Positions 8,479 to 17,074 of a stretch of DNA of 64,000 nucleotides are shown here, piece by piece. The notes below the pieces were generated by a model. That model was not told where the DNA came from. It searched no databases and saw only the letters and a program-made list of their open reading frames with translations. The DNA comes from Flammeovirgaceae bacterium UBA2366 (GTDB lineage Bacteria; Bacteroidota; Bacteroidia; Cytophagales; Cyclobacteriaceae). How positions within the stretch are numbered: the stretch's first letter is position 1; each line of letters begins with the position of its first letter. Where the stretch lies: the NCBI GenBank assembly GCA_002344065.1, contig DDTK01000010.1:234449-298448 (forward strand), in the 5' to 3' direction. Position numbers and translations under genes: made by a program.

Positions 8479-10539
8479 ATGCGTATAAAAGCCTTAACCC
8501 GGTTGCTTTTCATGATTTCAGGTATTACCTGGGTGGCTCTGCTATTTACTGACCTTTCCGTTGTTTTCAGTGTTAAGACCAATATGGAGCCGGATATCCC
8601 AACCTGGCTACCCGGGCTTCTTTTTAACCTTTTTCTGGCAGCACTTTATTTTTTCTATAAGTACCGGATCGATCGCGATGAGCTTCTGAATTTTGTTGAT
8701 CTGTTATGGCGGGTGTTTGCCACAGGTTTGGTTGTTACCGTAATCTCTCTATTAATCCGGTTAATTGATTATTTGCCGGGCACCACCAAGCTCACAAGCC
8801 TTTTTATTTATGTAGAAGCCAACTACATCATCAACCTGGGGTTGATTGCCGGATTTTTAATGGCAGCTTATACCGTTTGGAAACGATTAATTCTCTATCA
8901 GAAATCTAAATGGCTGCTACGGTTGTGGAGTTTCTTTGAAGGTGGCTTGTTGGTAGCCCTGGTTTACAACAGCCTGGAAATTGATGGACTTGACTGGCTG
9001 AACAATGTATTGCTTGGGTTGCTGATTGTTGTCGGTCTGGTGCTCTCAGCCAACATGAAATGGGTGGCTTACCTGAACTTCCGACAAAAGTGGACGAGTT
9101 TGTTGCTGCTGTTGCTGGCAATTTTTTATGTGATGTACTTATTCTACACTGCCAATGCGCAAGCTATAAGTGCGTTTGGTGAAGGAAGCGGATACGTAGA
9201 TCACCGTTACCATATCTTCTTTCAATCCCTTTTCATTTTTGTCTCAGTCTATAGTGTTTTTTCCTTCCTGGTTATTTTGTTCAACTTACCCACCACATCG
9301 GTGTTTGAGCAGAAGCTTGAGGAAGTGGTAAATTTTCAGCGCATCAGTCAGTCCATTCAAACAGAACAAAGTGAAGAGAGTGTATACAATATTTTACTGG
9401 AGACTTCTGTAAGCACGGTGTTTGCTGATGCCGCCTGGCTGGAGATAAAAAATAATGATCATGATCACAGGCTGTTTACGTATCATATCAAAGAGAAGGA
9501 AGCTCATGATATTATCGAACATCTTAAGAAAGAACATGTAACAGGCATTTTGGAGCAAAGTCAGGATAAAACAAAAAATCTCTCCAAGCACCTGAGTTCT
9601 TTACGTGGCTCAAGATTTCGCTCCATTCTTGCTTTTCCGATCTATGTAAAAGGAGAAAACATCGGAACACTGGCTTTATTAAAAGAACTGTCGGATGGAT
9701 TTAATAGGGAGATGACTAAAATCGTTTCTACGTTTGCCAACCAGGCCGGTATTTCCATTGAAAATTTCAGATTACTGGAGGAAGCACTACAAAGCGAGCG
9801 CTATAAGGAAGAGTTGAAGATCGCCAAGACGGTGCAAAAAAGTTTGTTACCACAGGTGTTGGATCAACATGGTGATTTTGATCTGGCTGCCTTTTCTGAA
9901 TCGGCTGATGAAGTGGGCGGTGACTACTACGATACCCTTCGTATAAGTGAGCAACAGTTTGCACTGATTGTAGCGGATGTGTCAGGCAAAGGAACAACAG
10001 CAGCTTTTCACATGTCGCAGATGAAGGGTATCTTTCACAGCCTTGCCCAAAACTGCATTCAGCCTGCAGAGTTTATGATTCGCTCTAATAAAGCCCTGGC
10101 TAACTGTTTGGAGCGCGGGTCTTTTATTTCAGCAACCTTTTTTGTAATCGATACTATTGAAAAAAAGATAGCCTATTCACGTGCAGGTCATTGCCCTTTG
10201 CTGTATTTCAGTGCTGAAAAAAAATCAGCTGCTTACCTGAAAGATAAAGGTGTTGCCTTGGGTATGGTTCGCAACAACGGTTATGAAAAATTTATTGAAG
10301 CCCATACATTTTCCTATCAGCCGGATGACATTATGGTGCTTTATACCGATGGGATAACAGAGGCCAAGAATTCGAGAGGTGATGAGTTTGGGTATGATCG
10401 CCTGATGGACGTGATTGTGGAGGTGAAAGATCGGTCATCGCGCGAAATTCAGGAGCACCTGATTAATCGGTTGTATGAGTTTACCGGAACAGAGAACATT
10501 AATGACGACTACACGACAATGATTGTAAAATTTAAATAG
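8479..10539 (+). CDS. RsbU-like PP2C (SpoIIE-type) serine phosphatase with membrane and GAF domains
   Basis: A 686-residue membrane protein that should dephosphorylate an anti-sigma-antagonist-type STAS protein. The N-terminal 270 residues form about eight hydrophobic segments. A GAF-like domain (about 285-440) and a coiled linker (EEALQSERYKEELKIAKTVQKSLLP) follow. The C-terminal PP2C/SpoIIE phosphatase domain (about 465-686) has the metal-binding motifs DEVGGDYYD, VADVSGKG, LYTDGITEA and INDDYT. STAS and HATPase genes follow directly, so the three form a partner switch. The input signal (membrane or GAF ligand) is unknown. Neither a Shine-Dalgarno sequence nor a clear promoter was seen. Confidence 0.9.
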   Translation: MRIKALTRLLFMISGITWVALLFTDLSVVFSVKTNMEPDIPTWLPGLLFNLFLAALYFFYKYRIDRDELLNFVDLLWRVFATGLVVTVISLLIRLIDYLPGTTKLTSLFIYVEANYIINLGLIAGFLMAAYTVWKRLILYQKSKWLLRLWSFFEGGLLVALVYNSLEIDGLDWLNNVLLGLLIVVGLVLSANMKWVAYLNFRQKWTSLLLLLLAIFYVMYLFYTANAQAISAFGEGSGYVDHRYHIFFQSLFIFVSVYSVFSFLVILFNLPTTSVFEQKLEEVVNFQRISQSIQTEQSEESVYNILLETSVSTVFADAAWLEIKNNDHDHRLFTYHIKEKEAHDIIEHLKKEHVTGILEQSQDKTKNLSKHLSSLRGSRFRSILAFPIYVKGENIGTLALLKELSDGFNREMTKIVSTFANQAGISIENFRLLEEALQSERYKEELKIAKTVQKSLLPQVLDQHGDFDLAAFSESADEVGGDYYDTLRISEQQFALIVADVSGKGTTAAFHMSQMKGIFHSLAQNCIQPAEFMIRSNKALANCLERGSFISATFFVIDTIEKKIAYSRAGHCPLLYFSAEKKSAAYLKDKGVALGMVRNNGYEKFIEAHTFSYQPDDIMVLYTDGITEAKNSRGDEFGYDRLMDVIVEVKDRSSREIQEHLINRLYEFTGTENINDDYTTMIVKFK

Positions 10540-10596
10540 TATCCTGTTTTAGAAGTTAAGCAGGCTAACATAAATGACTAAAAAACGTTAAACGAC

Positions 10597-10935
10597 ATGG
10601 TCCAGATTAAAAGAATTCAGGAAGAAGGAGCTGACATTATTGTCCCCATCGGTGAAATTGATGCCAGTTCATCCATTGAGTTAGATTTAACCATTGCCAA
10701 AAGCGTTGGTGAGGGATTTACTAAAATTCTGGTGGATTGCAGTGCCCTGGAGTACATCTCATCAGCCGGCCTGGGTGTATTCATGTCCTACATTGAAGAG
10801 TTTAGCGATAAGAATATAAAGATGGTATTGTTTGGCATGAGCGAGCGTGTGGTGAACACCTTTGAAATTCTGGGCTTAAGCGAACTGCTCGTTATAGTGG
10901 AGAATAAGGAAGAGGCGAAGAAGCGATTGGTATGA
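10597..10935 (+). CDS. STAS-domain anti-sigma factor antagonist (RsbV/SpoIIAA-like)
   Basis: A 112-residue single STAS domain. The motif DCSALEYISSAGLGVF contains the conserved Ser pair that is phosphorylated by the cognate kinase in RsbV and SpoIIAA. It lies 57 bases downstream of the phosphatase gene and its stop overlaps the next start as ATGA, so it is co-translated with the kinase. Inferred role: unphosphorylated protein binds the kinase and releases the kinase's other partner; that partner is not encoded here. Confidence 0.92.
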   Translation: MVQIKRIQEEGADIIVPIGEIDASSSIELDLTIAKSVGEGFTKILVDCSALEYISSAGLGVFMSYIEEFSDKNIKMVLFGMSERVVNTFEILGLSELLVIVENKEEAKKRLV

Positions 10936-11351
10936 AATACGTGTATAAAGTTGGATGCAGCATTGAAAACCTTAAGGGTATTCGTGATTTCGTGAAGCAA
11001 TCACTGAAAAATCATGGAGTCTCAGATCTGGATACCAGTGAAGTGGTATTGGCCCTTGACGAGATGTGTTCCAACCTGATGATACACGCTCATCAATGCA
11101 ATCCCGATGATCTTTTTGAGTTACATATTTTGGCCGAACGAGGCAGCCCATTGATTGTGGAAATAATTGACGATGGTTCAGTGTTTGATATCAATCAGTT
11201 TCACGAACCTGAGTTGGGCAACATTATTCACGAAAAGCGTAAAGGAGGGCTGGGCATCCGATTGGTGAAATCCATCATGGATAAGATTGAGTATGAACAA
11301 TCGGGCGGCAAGTATATTTGCCGTCTTTCTAAAAAGGTACAATTCGATTAA
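10932..11351 (+). CDS. RsbW/SpoIIAB-like anti-sigma serine kinase (HATPase)
   Basis: A 139-residue GHKL ATPase domain. The N-box is ALDEMCSNLMIHAHQ, the G1-like box is IEIIDDGSVFD, and the G2 box is KGGLGIRLVKSIMD. It shares a 4-base ATGA overlap with the STAS gene. It should phosphorylate the STAS protein and bind a third partner. In Bacillus that partner is sigma-B or sigma-F; Bacteroidota lack that sigma type as far as known, so the output here is uncertain. Confidence 0.9.
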   Translation: MKYVYKVGCSIENLKGIRDFVKQSLKNHGVSDLDTSEVVLALDEMCSNLMIHAHQCNPDDLFELHILAERGSPLIVEIIDDGSVFDINQFHEPELGNIIHEKRKGGLGIRLVKSIMDKIEYEQSGGKYICRLSKKVQFD

Positions 11352-11366
11352 TTTTTTCAGTAAGTC

Positions 11367-13322
11367 ATGATCATAAGAAGTGTAGCAACAGTTCTGGTAA
11401 TTTTATTTTCTTTTGGTGCATCGGCACAGAAGCCGAAGAAGAAGGCTCCAGCACAAGTGCTTTTCTCTGTAAACAACCGTGCGGTTTCAACGGATGAGTT
11501 TATCTACCTGTACAAAAAAAATCATCAGAATAAACAGGAAGATTATACAAAGGACAAGGTTGAAGAATACCTTAACTTGTTTATCAACTTTAAACTTAAA
11601 GTTGAAGAAGCCCGAACCCGCGGGTTGGACACCACCAAGGCTTTTATTAAAGAATTCATTAATTACAAGGAAGAGCTCAGACGTCCCTATCTGCCGGAAG
11701 GCAAAATGCTGGACAGCCTAGTGCTATTAACCTATAACCGTTTAAAGGAAGAAGTAAAAGCCTCGCACATCCTGATCAACGTCACTCCGGAGGCTGCACC
11801 ACAAGATACTTTAAAGGCGTATAATCTGATTACAGAATTAAAGGCCCGCGTAAAAGCAGGTGAGAATTTTGGAACATTAGCTGAAACCTATTCAGAAGAC
11901 CCTTCAGCACGGATGAATAAGGGGAGTCTTGGATACTTTACCGCCATGCAAATGGTTTATCCATTTGAAAGTGCTGCTTATAGTGGAAAGGCTGGTGATG
12001 TGGTGGGGCCAGTGCGCACCCGCTTTGGCTATCACCTGGTGTATGTAGAAGACCGGAAACCCGCCCGGGGTGAAGTGGAGGTGTCGCACATTATGATCCG
12101 CACCGGGGGTGAGCGTGATGATGCCCGGTCAAAGAATTTGGTTTTTGAAATTTACGATCAGCTTAAGGGAGGCGTAACGTGGGAAGAACTTTGTCTTCAA
12201 TACTCTGAAGATGCCAATTCTAAAAATAGTGGAGGCAAGCTTCGGGCCTTTGGGGTGGGTGCTATGGCAGCTGCACCTGAGTTTGATGCCGTTGCATTTT
12301 CACTACAAAGGCCTGGCGAAATTTCTGATCCGTTTCAAACAGCTTATGGCTGGCACATTGTTCGGCTTGAACGCAAAATTCCACTTCCTTCCTTTGAAGA
12401 ACTTCAGCCGCAATTGAAGCCACGCGTACAGCGCGATGAACGTGTACAGATTTCGAAACAAGCCCTGATGCAAAAATTGAAAAAGGATTTTCTTTATAAA
12501 GAGAATGAAGCGGGTAAATCAAAAGTTTTTGCCCTTGCGGACTCATCCCTGACAAAGGGTAAATGGAATGTAAAGCAATGGTCAGGAGCTGAAATAATTT
12601 TTACCATGAAAACCCGTTCTGTTCCGGTAAAGGAGTTTGTTCAGTATGTTAATCAGAAACAACGTGCCTCAGCCATGGCGCCAAAAAGTTATATGCAGCA
12701 ATTGTATGATGCTTTTGTTGAATCGGTGATCAATCAGGCTTACGAAGACCAATTGGTTCGGGCTAACCCCGATTATGAAATGTTGCTTCATGAGTACTAT
12801 GAAGGAATCTTGTTGTTTGATATCATGGAACGAGAAGTATGGAACCGCGCCAGCGAGGATACTACCGGTCAGCGTGCCTATTACACGGAACATGCAACCA
12901 ACTTCATGGCTGGTGAACGAGTTTTAGCGGAGTTATTTTCAGCTAATTCGGCCGATCAGTTAACTGAATTAAAATCGGCTTTGGAGCGAAAAGACACCAC
13001 GGCTGTAGAGGAGTTTATTAAGGCAAGGCGCATACGTCAGGAAAAGGGGGCTTTCCAAAAGGGAGACAGGCCGGTATTGGCCAAAGTAGCATGGGCCCCT
13101 GGAATCCATACGGCAGAAAACAACGGAATATATTACCTTGTGCGGATTTTCGAGCTCCTTGAGCCCGGCCCGCTGGCATTTGAGGAAGCCCGTGCCGCGG
13201 TTATTTCGGAATACCAGAATTATCTTGAAAAAAGGTGGGTTGATCAGCTTCGGAAAAAGTACACAGTAAAAACTAATGAGAAGGGTAAGCAAAACGTTTT
13301 TAAGCAATTGGTTCGGACATAG
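11367..13322 (+). CDS. Periplasmic peptidylprolyl isomerase with two parvulin domains
   Basis: A 651-residue exported folding factor. The signal peptide MIIRSVATVLVILFSFGASAQ is followed by a SurA-like N-terminal helical region (residues 25-120). Two rotamase (PpiC) domains begin at KASHILINV (about 130-230) and VSHIMIRTGG (about 238-340), each with the GGxLG/FG and F-x-Y-GxH signature (RFGYHLVYVED, AYGWHIVRLE). The remaining 300 residues have no recognised domain. It starts 15 bases after the kinase gene and overlaps the next gene by 47 bases, forming a three-gene folding cluster that probably serves outer-membrane protein assembly. Confidence 0.88.
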   Translation: MIIRSVATVLVILFSFGASAQKPKKKAPAQVLFSVNNRAVSTDEFIYLYKKNHQNKQEDYTKDKVEEYLNLFINFKLKVEEARTRGLDTTKAFIKEFINYKEELRRPYLPEGKMLDSLVLLTYNRLKEEVKASHILINVTPEAAPQDTLKAYNLITELKARVKAGENFGTLAETYSEDPSARMNKGSLGYFTAMQMVYPFESAAYSGKAGDVVGPVRTRFGYHLVYVEDRKPARGEVEVSHIMIRTGGERDDARSKNLVFEIYDQLKGGVTWEELCLQYSEDANSKNSGGKLRAFGVGAMAAAPEFDAVAFSLQRPGEISDPFQTAYGWHIVRLERKIPLPSFEELQPQLKPRVQRDERVQISKQALMQKLKKDFLYKENEAGKSKVFALADSSLTKGKWNVKQWSGAEIIFTMKTRSVPVKEFVQYVNQKQRASAMAPKSYMQQLYDAFVESVINQAYEDQLVRANPDYEMLLHEYYEGILLFDIMEREVWNRASEDTTGQRAYYTEHATNFMAGERVLAELFSANSADQLTELKSALERKDTTAVEEFIKARRIRQEKGAFQKGDRPVLAKVAWAPGIHTAENNGIYYLVRIFELLEPGPLAFEEARAAVISEYQNYLEKRWVDQLRKKYTVKTNEKGKQNVFKQLVRT

Positions 13323-14181
13323 CACTTGGGTAGGGCTGGTTTTGTTGCTTACTTCCTGTGACCTGATCCAGATGAAACAGGAGAACCCAACGGCAGACAC
13401 CAGGCGCACACCGGTGGCGCGGGTAAACCGTGCCTTTTTATACAAGGATGAACTGGGTGGAATTGTATTGCCCGGCACCAATAAAGAAGATAGCATCGTG
13501 CGGGTGGAGACCTATGTAAACAGTTGGATACGAAAGCAACTTTTGCTACAGGAAGCCGCCAGAAAAATCAACATCAATGAAGCAGAGGTAGAACGCAAAA
13601 TTTTAGATTACCGGTACAGTTTGATAGCGTATGAGTACCAGGCGTTTTATATCAAGCAAAACCTGGATACGGCCATTGTGGCCTCAGAAATTGAAAAGTA
13701 TTATAAAGAGAACCTCGACAACTTTATTCTGAAACAGAACATCGTAAGGGCAACGTTTATTAAGGTGCCAAAGTCTGCTCCGCGAACAAACAAAATCAAA
13801 GACCTGATCTTCTCAAAAAAGGAAAAGGATGAAGAAGAGTTGAAATCATATTGCCTGAGTTTTTCAACAGCCTACCATTTGGTTGATTCTACCTGGATGG
13901 TTTTTGATGAATTGGTGAAAAACTCACCGTTAGCTGAAATACCAAACAAGATTCAGTTTTTAAAGGCCAATCCATATTACGAAACGTCCGATGATACCTA
14001 TCTTTATTTTCTTCGGGTGATGGAATACCGGATTTCTGATAATATTTCGCCCCTGGAATTTGTGCGTGATGACATCCGTACAATTATTTTGAATAAACGA
14101 AAAGTTGCGTTGGCCAAACAATTGGAAGATGAAGTTTATCGATCGGCTGTTAGTGACAAGGAATTTGAAATTTTTAAGTAG
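13276..14181 (+). CDS. Lipoprotein related to the SurA/PrsA chaperone family, no parvulin domain seen
   Basis: A 301-residue predicted lipoprotein. The signal peptide ends in a lipobox-like LLTSC (Cys near residue 28). The helical body (YVNSWIRKQLLLQEAARKINI, EVERKILDYRYSLIAYEY) resembles the N-terminal chaperone region of SurA/PrsA. I see no SHIL or GGxLG rotamase motif, so catalysis is unlikely. It overlaps the upstream parvulin gene by 47 bases in another frame, and a SurA-like gene follows, implying tight co-expression. The start could be somewhat different, but the lipobox position supports this one. Confidence 0.75.
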   Translation: MRRVSKTFLSNWFGHSTWVGLVLLLTSCDLIQMKQENPTADTRRTPVARVNRAFLYKDELGGIVLPGTNKEDSIVRVETYVNSWIRKQLLLQEAARKININEAEVERKILDYRYSLIAYEYQAFYIKQNLDTAIVASEIEKYYKENLDNFILKQNIVRATFIKVPKSAPRTNKIKDLIFSKKEKDEEELKSYCLSFSTAYHLVDSTWMVFDELVKNSPLAEIPNKIQFLKANPYYETSDDTYLYFLRVMEYRISDNISPLEFVRDDIRTIILNKRKVALAKQLEDEVYRSAVSDKEFEIFK

Positions 14182-14188
14182 AAAAGTT

Positions 14189-15538
14189 GTGAAGAAGTTT
14201 AGTTATCTGTTTATCGCTTTTTTGATTGTGCTATCAGGCACGATTAAGGTTCAGGCACAGGAAGAGCCCACAGGTTTTATTGTCGATAAGATTATCGGCA
14301 AAGTTGATAATTACATTGTACTGAAATCAGAACTGGACAAAGCCTTTCAGGAATATGTTTCTAACGGAGGAAGCCCGTCAGCAGAAACGCGTTGCCAGTT
14401 TTTGGCCATGCTTCTGAGAAACAAATTAATGATGGCTAAAGCTGAAATTGACTCTGTTGTGGTTGGGGACTCAGAAGTGGATGCCAACACATCCCGCAGA
14501 ATGGAAATGATTTTGGCGCAATATGGTGGTTCTCCGGTTGACCTGGAGAATAAATTTGGAAAAACACTGGAACAGATCAGGCTTGAGCTGCGTGATCAGA
14601 TTCGTGAGCAAATGGTGGTGAACGAAATGCAGCGCCATATTACCAAAGACATTGCGGTTACTCCTGCGGAAGTAAGGCGTTTCTTTAGCAGAATACCAAA
14701 GGACAGCCTCCCCTTCTTTTCAGCTGAGGCTGAAGTAGCACAGATTGTAAGAATAGCAAAAGTAAGCGAAGCTCAGAAAGAGGTTACCAGGCAGGAGTTA
14801 GTGGCGATCAGGGATCGCATTTTAAACGGTGAAGATTTTGCCACGCTGGCGAAAAAATATTCAGCCGATCCTTCGGTGACCGTAAACGGAGGTGATATGG
14901 GATTTGTGGGACGGGGTATGATGGTTCCAGAATTTGAAGCAGCCTCTTTTAAATTAAAGCCAGGTGAAATTTCCATGCCCATTGAAACCATGTTTGGTTT
15001 GCATATTGTTCAGTTACTGGAGCGCAGGGGTAATGAGTATCACTCACGACACATATTAATGTCGCCCTCTCCTTCACCCGAAGACCTGGAAGATGCCAGG
15101 AAATACCTGGACAGTATTCGTATTTTAATTGTTGAGGAGAAACTTACTTTTGAAAAGGCGGCAAAGGAATATTCCGATGATGTGGAAACAAAAGGCAACG
15201 GTGGTTTTTTCATTGATGATGATGGCGGTTCCCGTATAGCCGTGGACGAACTTGATCCGGTTGTTTTCTTTGCTATTGACTCAATGAAAGTAGGGGGCAT
15301 CTCTTCGCCATTGGTTTATCGTACAGAAACCGGTAAGGAAGCTGTTCGGATATTGTACTACAAGTCACGTGTGCCTCCGCACCAGGCATCATTAAAAGAT
15401 GACTGGCAGCGCATTCAAAACGCAACACTCAATCAAAAGCAAAATCGTGCGCTTGAAAAGTGGTTCGACAAGGCCCGTAAAGATGTTTTTATCAGTATTG
15501 ATCCGGCCTTTGATTATTGTGGTATTCTGGATGACTGA
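14189..15538 (+). CDS. SurA-like periplasmic chaperone / peptidylprolyl isomerase
   Basis: A 449-residue exported protein with SurA layout. The signal peptide (VKKFSYLFIAFLIVLSG...VQAQ) is followed by a SurA N-domain (DKIIGKVDNYIVLKSELDKA, typical of SurA). The first parvulin domain begins at EVAQIVRIAK and includes DPSVTVNGGDMGFVGRG and MFGLHIVQLLE; the second begins at SRHILMSPSP and includes GNGGFF. The open frame extends upstream into the previous gene. The GTG at 14189, 7 bases after that gene's stop, gives a compact signal peptide and is chosen. Role: escort of outer-membrane proteins and proline isomerisation in the periplasm. Confidence 0.9.
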   Translation: MKKFSYLFIAFLIVLSGTIKVQAQEEPTGFIVDKIIGKVDNYIVLKSELDKAFQEYVSNGGSPSAETRCQFLAMLLRNKLMMAKAEIDSVVVGDSEVDANTSRRMEMILAQYGGSPVDLENKFGKTLEQIRLELRDQIREQMVVNEMQRHITKDIAVTPAEVRRFFSRIPKDSLPFFSAEAEVAQIVRIAKVSEAQKEVTRQELVAIRDRILNGEDFATLAKKYSADPSVTVNGGDMGFVGRGMMVPEFEAASFKLKPGEISMPIETMFGLHIVQLLERRGNEYHSRHILMSPSPSPEDLEDARKYLDSIRILIVEEKLTFEKAAKEYSDDVETKGNGGFFIDDDGGSRIAVDELDPVVFFAIDSMKVGGISSPLVYRTETGKEAVRILYYKSRVPPHQASLKDDWQRIQNATLNQKQNRALEKWFDKARKDVFISIDPAFDYCGILDD

Positions 15539-15604
15539 CGCTCATGTAAAAAACCAGCTCTCATAAACTCATTTACGTTAGTTTTATTAAAATAGTGTTT
15601 ACTC

Positions 15605-16573
15605 ATGACAAGATTTGCATCGGATGTTGAAGCGGCAGACGCGTTGGCGCTAACGTACAAGAACCTCTCCAAAGAGATTTCAAAGGTTATTATCGGGCAG
15701 GATGAAGTAGTACGCTTTGTACTAACAGGTATTTTTTGCCAGGGCCACTCGTTGTTGATTGGTGTTCCTGGACTTGCGAAGACATTACTGGTACAAACTA
15801 TCGCCACAGCACTTGATTTGCAATTTAAACGCATTCAGTTTACGCCTGATCTTATGCCATCGGATATTATTGGTGCAGAAACGATGGACAAGGAGCGTAA
15901 CTTCAAGTTTGTTAAAGGCCCCGTGTTTGCCAACATTGTATTGGCCGATGAGATAAACCGGACTCCGCCTAAAACCCAGGCTGCCTTGCTCGAATCCATG
16001 CAGGAATATGCCGTTACCATTGCCGGTGTGCGTTATGAATTACCCAAACCCTTTTTCGTATTGGCCACCCAAAACCCGATTGAGCAAGAGGGAACCTACC
16101 CGCTGCCCGAAGCCCAACTCGACCGGTTTATGTTCGATATTCAGTTAACATATCCCTCTTTTACCGATGAAGTTCAAGTGGTAAAGAACACAACTTCCGA
16201 TGAATCGATAACTGTAAATAAAACGCTTTCGGCCGAAGAAATAATGGAGTACCAGCATTTAGTGCGCAGGGTGCCCGTGCCCGATAATGTTATTGAATAT
16301 GCGGTACGCCTGACTAATAAAACGCGCCCGAACACAGCAGGTGCATCGCCTATGGCCAACGAATACCTGGAGTGGGGGGCTGGCCCGCGTGCTTCACAGT
16401 TCTTAATTCTTGGTGCCAAGTGTAATGCCCTGCTCAACGGAAAATACTCTCCCGATATAGAAGACGTTCGTTCAATAGCCAAGCCGGTGTTGCGTCACCG
16501 CATGGTACGCAACTTCAAAGCTGAGGCTGAAGGAATAACGATTGATGGATTGATTGAAAAGCTTCTCGATTAA
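15605..16573 (+). CDS. MoxR-family AAA+ ATPase
   Basis: A 322-residue MoxR AAA+ ATPase of normal length. Walker A is GVPGLAKT, Walker B is LADEINRTPPKTQAAL, sensor 1 is FFVLATQNPIEQEGTYPLPEAQLDRF (the MoxR signature), and the C-terminal lid includes PRASQFLILGAK. MoxR proteins usually act as chaperones for von Willebrand factor A-domain partners (BatA/BatB operons in Bacteroidota). No such partner is adjacent here; the next gene is convergent and touches the stop codon. The separation from the SurA-like gene by 66 bases leaves room for its own promoter, though no full TAnnTTTG box was found. Confidence 0.93.
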   Translation: MTRFASDVEAADALALTYKNLSKEISKVIIGQDEVVRFVLTGIFCQGHSLLIGVPGLAKTLLVQTIATALDLQFKRIQFTPDLMPSDIIGAETMDKERNFKFVKGPVFANIVLADEINRTPPKTQAALLESMQEYAVTIAGVRYELPKPFFVLATQNPIEQEGTYPLPEAQLDRFMFDIQLTYPSFTDEVQVVKNTTSDESITVNKTLSAEEIMEYQHLVRRVPVPDNVIEYAVRLTNKTRPNTAGASPMANEYLEWGAGPRASQFLILGAKCNALLNGKYSPDIEDVRSIAKPVLRHRMVRNFKAEAEGITIDGLIEKLLD

Positions 16574-17074
16574 TCAGTTTAGTATCTCATCTGTAATCGT
16601 CAGTAAGTTCCCATTTAATATTGTTTGATACTGCCGTAATGGCCGCCACGCAATGCCGCCAGTGGGCAGACCGTCCCAATTGAAGATTGAACCACAGCAA
16701 ACATCCTGCAAAAATAAATTTGATGTATGCACATCTACTGTAGCGCACGCCTGGTTGGGTTGGTAAGTGCAGTTGCGCTCAAGGGCCAGGTAGGTGGTAG
16801 CATTTTTTTTATGAAGGATGATTCCGCGCACACCGGCATTAATGTAAACATAACCTGTAGTATTTAAATCAATGTATTGAGGCAGTGCCAGATTGATTTC
16901 AATTGGCTGAAAGAAAACAATGGGTATGGGGTCATCAAATAAATCGGGCGAACAGGAAGTAAAGAAGGCGGTGAGGAAAATGGTTAAGAATTTTGATGCA
17001 CGAAAGCATTCGCCAAATCCAGACCGACAATTTTCAGCAGACCAGGTACGATTGTTACTTTTTTGTATAGTCAT
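16574..17074 (-). CDS. Rieske-fold-like lipoprotein without [2Fe-2S] ligands
   Basis: A 166-residue predicted lipoprotein with lipobox AFFTSC. The C-terminal half follows the Rieske pattern: GYVYINAGVRGIILH, YLALERNCTY, then VCCGSIFNWDGLP and AWRPLRQYQTILNGNLLTI. In a true Rieske the ligands are C-x-H and C-x-x-H-G. Here the first His is Tyr, the second Cys is Asp and the second His is Cys, so a canonical cluster cannot form. Two extra Cys could form the disulfide of bc1-type Rieske proteins. The ATG at 17074 has AAGGGA upstream and overlaps the dehydrogenase stop by 20 bases. The N-terminal stretch of about 30 residues before the hydrophobic core is long, so the start is not certain. Role unknown. 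Confidence 0.65.
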   Translation of the reverse strand: MTIQKSNNRTWSAENCRSGFGECFRASKFLTIFLTAFFTSCSPDLFDDPIPIVFFQPIEINLALPQYIDLNTTGYVYINAGVRGIILHKKNATTYLALERNCTYQPNQACATVDVHTSNLFLQDVCCGSIFNWDGLPTGGIAWRPLRQYQTILNGNLLTITDEILN

